The translations under genes were made by a program, and so were the position numbers. Below are positions 4,967 to 6,489 of a DNA stretch of 6,489 nucleotides, piece by piece. The notes under the pieces are model-generated. The model saw only the letters and a list, made by a program, of their open reading frames with translations, did no database searches and was not told where the DNA came from. The DNA comes from Nitrospirota bacterium (lineage in GTDB: Bacteria; Nitrospirota; CAKKRA01; 9FT-COMBO-42-15), in NCBI GenBank assembly GCA_023248415.1, contig JAHFEP010000164.1, positions 1-6,489 on the forward strand, in the 5' to 3' direction. Position 1 is the first letter of the stretch; the number at the start of each line of letters is the position of its first letter.

Positions 4967-6489
4967 GTGAATAATTATTTTGCAATTTTGCCTATATCAA
5001 GCGCTGTATTGTGTATCGGCCTTGGCCTTTTTACTCTCACCCGCAATCCACGGCATTATGCCAATATTGGTTTTGCCTTTGGCATGCTGAGCCTTGCAGT
5101 TATAGAGGCAGGAAATGCAATATTGCTTCTTTCATTTAGCCGCCTTGGCATACAGATAAATTTAATAGGACAGGCATTGTTGCCTGTAAGCTGGGTTTTG
5201 TTTTCAACCACCTTTGCAAGGGCTAATTATAAGGCGATGCTGTTAAAATGGCTTCCAGTTGCTATAACCATGGGCATTGCCTCAGGCTTCTTCATCCTCT
5301 GGGTTATCTACTATGGCCCAATCATGTCTTCAATGCCTGATAATCCTTTATTCATTGTAGACTCTGCCGGAGGCCGTTACTTTTTTGTTTACATTATATT
5401 GGGCATTATGGTTAGTTTAATCCATCTTGAAAATACCCTTCGCTCTTCTACAGGCTCAAAGAGATGGCAGATAAAATATGTGATCCTTGGCGTTGGTGCC
5501 ATACTCGCATTTTTTATTTACCTTTCAAGCCAGGCGCTGCTTTTCTCAGAGCTCAACATAGAATTTATCCCTCTTATCTCATCAGTAATTCTATTATCTG
5601 TCTCCGTAATGGCTGTCTTTATTGTAAGGCACAGGCAGATGGATGTTGATATCTTTATATCCAGATATGTAATCTATAATTCATTGACCATTTTAATAGT
5701 CGGAGCTTACCTCTTTCTTATAGGCATAATCGCTCAAGGGATAAGATATTTTAATGTTCCATTAGACTATTTTATTACATCCCTTTTTATATTCGCATCT
5801 ATACTTTTTTTAGCTGCAATTCTTTTCAGCGCCTCGCTAAGAAGAAGGATACAGTTGTTCATTAACAGGCATTTTTACAGCCATAAGTATGAGTTTAGAG
5901 ACAGGTGGATAGAGAGCATAGAGAGGATAAGCACAAAAGGCTCTGTGGATGAGGTGATTAAGATATTTACAGAGATGGTTTCAGAGACAATGGAGCCGAG
6001 TCAGATTTATTTATGGCGTTATGACCCGTTATCCCAGAATTATATTTCATTTAATGAAGGACTTGCAGAGGAGTGCAAAAGGATAAATCAGTCGCATCCA
6101 TTGATAAGGCTTATAAGAAGCAGCAAAGAGCCCTTCCTGATAAATAACCCTGAGAATAAAATTAATTCGTTAGAAGGCAGCAACAAAGATATTGATTTTC
6201 TTCTATCAAAGACAGGGGCAGTTTTATGCAGCCCTTTGATTGCTGATGATGAGGTTATTGGTTTTATACTTCAGGGGAAGGATATTGCTGGAGAATCATA
6301 CGAGCAGGACGATTTTCAGCTTTTAAAGGCTCTATCAACACAGGCTGCAGTGCAGATAAAGAATATAAGACTTGCCAATGACCTGATTTCAGCAAAGGAG
6401 GTTGAGGCCTTTGGCAGGATGTCGTCTTTTATAATGCATGACCTAAAGAATTTAACAAATTCACTTTCACTTGTCAGCCAGAATGCCAG
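4967..6489 (+). CDS. prsK: PrsK-type membrane histidine kinase, partial (3' end beyond window)
   Basis: The frame is open from GTG 4967 to the window edge (507 codons plus 2 nt). Residues 1-290 contain about eight hydrophobic segments, as in the PrsK sensor region. The boundary RRRIQLFINRHFYSHKYEFRD (293-312) is very characteristic of PrsK. Residues about 315-475 form a GAF-like domain (YLWRYDP, CSPLIADDEVIGFI, FQLLKALSTQAAVQI). The phosphoacceptor motif is SSFIMHDLKNL with His491; the ATPase domain lies outside the window. In exosortase A (XrtA)/PEP-CTERM bacteria PrsK and the response regulator PrsR form a two-component system tied to exopolysaccharide and PEP-CTERM protein production. The stimulus is unknown. 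A prsR gene is expected downstream. A generic GAF histidine kinase is the alternative, but the membrane-plus-HFY architecture argues for PrsK. Confidence 0.85.
   Translation, partial: MNNYFAILPISSAVLCIGLGLFTLTRNPRHYANIGFAFGMLSLAVIEAGNAILLLSFSRLGIQINLIGQALLPVSWVLFSTTFARANYKAMLLKWLPVAITMGIASGFFILWVIYYGPIMSSMPDNPLFIVDSAGGRYFFVYIILGIMVSLIHLENTLRSSTGSKRWQIKYVILGVGAILAFFIYLSSQALLFSELNIEFIPLISSVILLSVSVMAVFIVRHRQMDVDIFISRYVIYNSLTILIVGAYLFLIGIIAQGIRYFNVPLDYFITSLFIFASILFLAAILFSASLRRRIQLFINRHFYSHKYEFRDRWIESIERISTKGSVDEVIKIFTEMVSETMEPSQIYLWRYDPLSQNYISFNEGLAEECKRINQSHPLIRLIRSSKEPFLINNPENKINSLEGSNKDIDFLLSKTGAVLCSPLIADDEVIGFILQGKDIAGESYEQDDFQLLKALSTQAAVQIKNIRLANDLISAKEVEAFGRMSSFIMHDLKNLTNSLSLVSQNA

Noticed and set aside
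5464..5649. 61-codon plus-strand frame inside prsK
   Set aside because: It is an out-of-frame shadow of the membrane region of the kinase.

Overview
The window reads as a chromosomal fragment of a Gram-negative bacterium of moderate to low GC, with heavy use of ATA, AGA and AGG codons. A class I cyclic-di-GMP riboswitch, a PrsK-type sensor kinase and a MntA/HepT pair would suit Nitrospirota or Desulfobacterota-like lineages. That placement is an inference from style and gene content, not a proof.

Layout. Positions 1-121 hold a short GTTCACTATTCACTG-type repeat and a strong terminator for a gene lying to the left of the window. Positions 133-182 hold a palindrome and degenerate CTTGAATCC-like units. 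Positions 193-369 form a GEMM-I (c-di-GMP-I) riboswitch aptamer. One of its arms is extended by about 90 nt of a hairpin built from the same GTTCACTATTCACTG repeat. A terminator at 378-419 follows, and the 3' strand of the aptamer's P1 helix can also pair with the terminator's 5' arm. The sequence therefore suggests that ligand binding would switch transcription off. Downstream, 474-3143 encodes an 889-residue exported protein: signal peptide, IPT/TIG-like domain, right-handed parallel beta-helix with a choice-of-anchor-Q-like end, two nearly identical Calx-beta domains, and a C-terminal Gly/Ser-rich, Cys-containing, membrane-plus-basic tail that looks like a sorting or anchoring signal. A terminator closes this unit.

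Positions 3353-4203 encode a two-gene operon with a 1-nt overlap: a MntA-type minimal nucleotidyltransferase antitoxin and a HepT-type HEPN ribonuclease toxin, both with intact signature motifs. A DUF218 (YdcF/SanA/ElyC) membrane-anchored protein is on the minus strand (4195-4875), tail to tail with hepT and overlapping it by 9 nt. Divergent from it, from the GTG at 4967 past the right edge, is a large multi-pass membrane histidine kinase matching PrsK, the sensor kinase of the exosortase A/PEP-CTERM exopolysaccharide system. It is open to the window end and stops just after its phosphoacceptor His motif.

Together: a surface protein under c-di-GMP control lies a few kilobases from a PrsK-type regulator of extracellular polysaccharide and protein sorting, with a toxin-antitoxin module between them. 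The theme is cell surface, matrix and sessile lifestyle. The most notable item is the riboswitch carrying a mobile-repeat-like hairpin inside its aptamer, in front of the beta-helix/Calx-beta protein.
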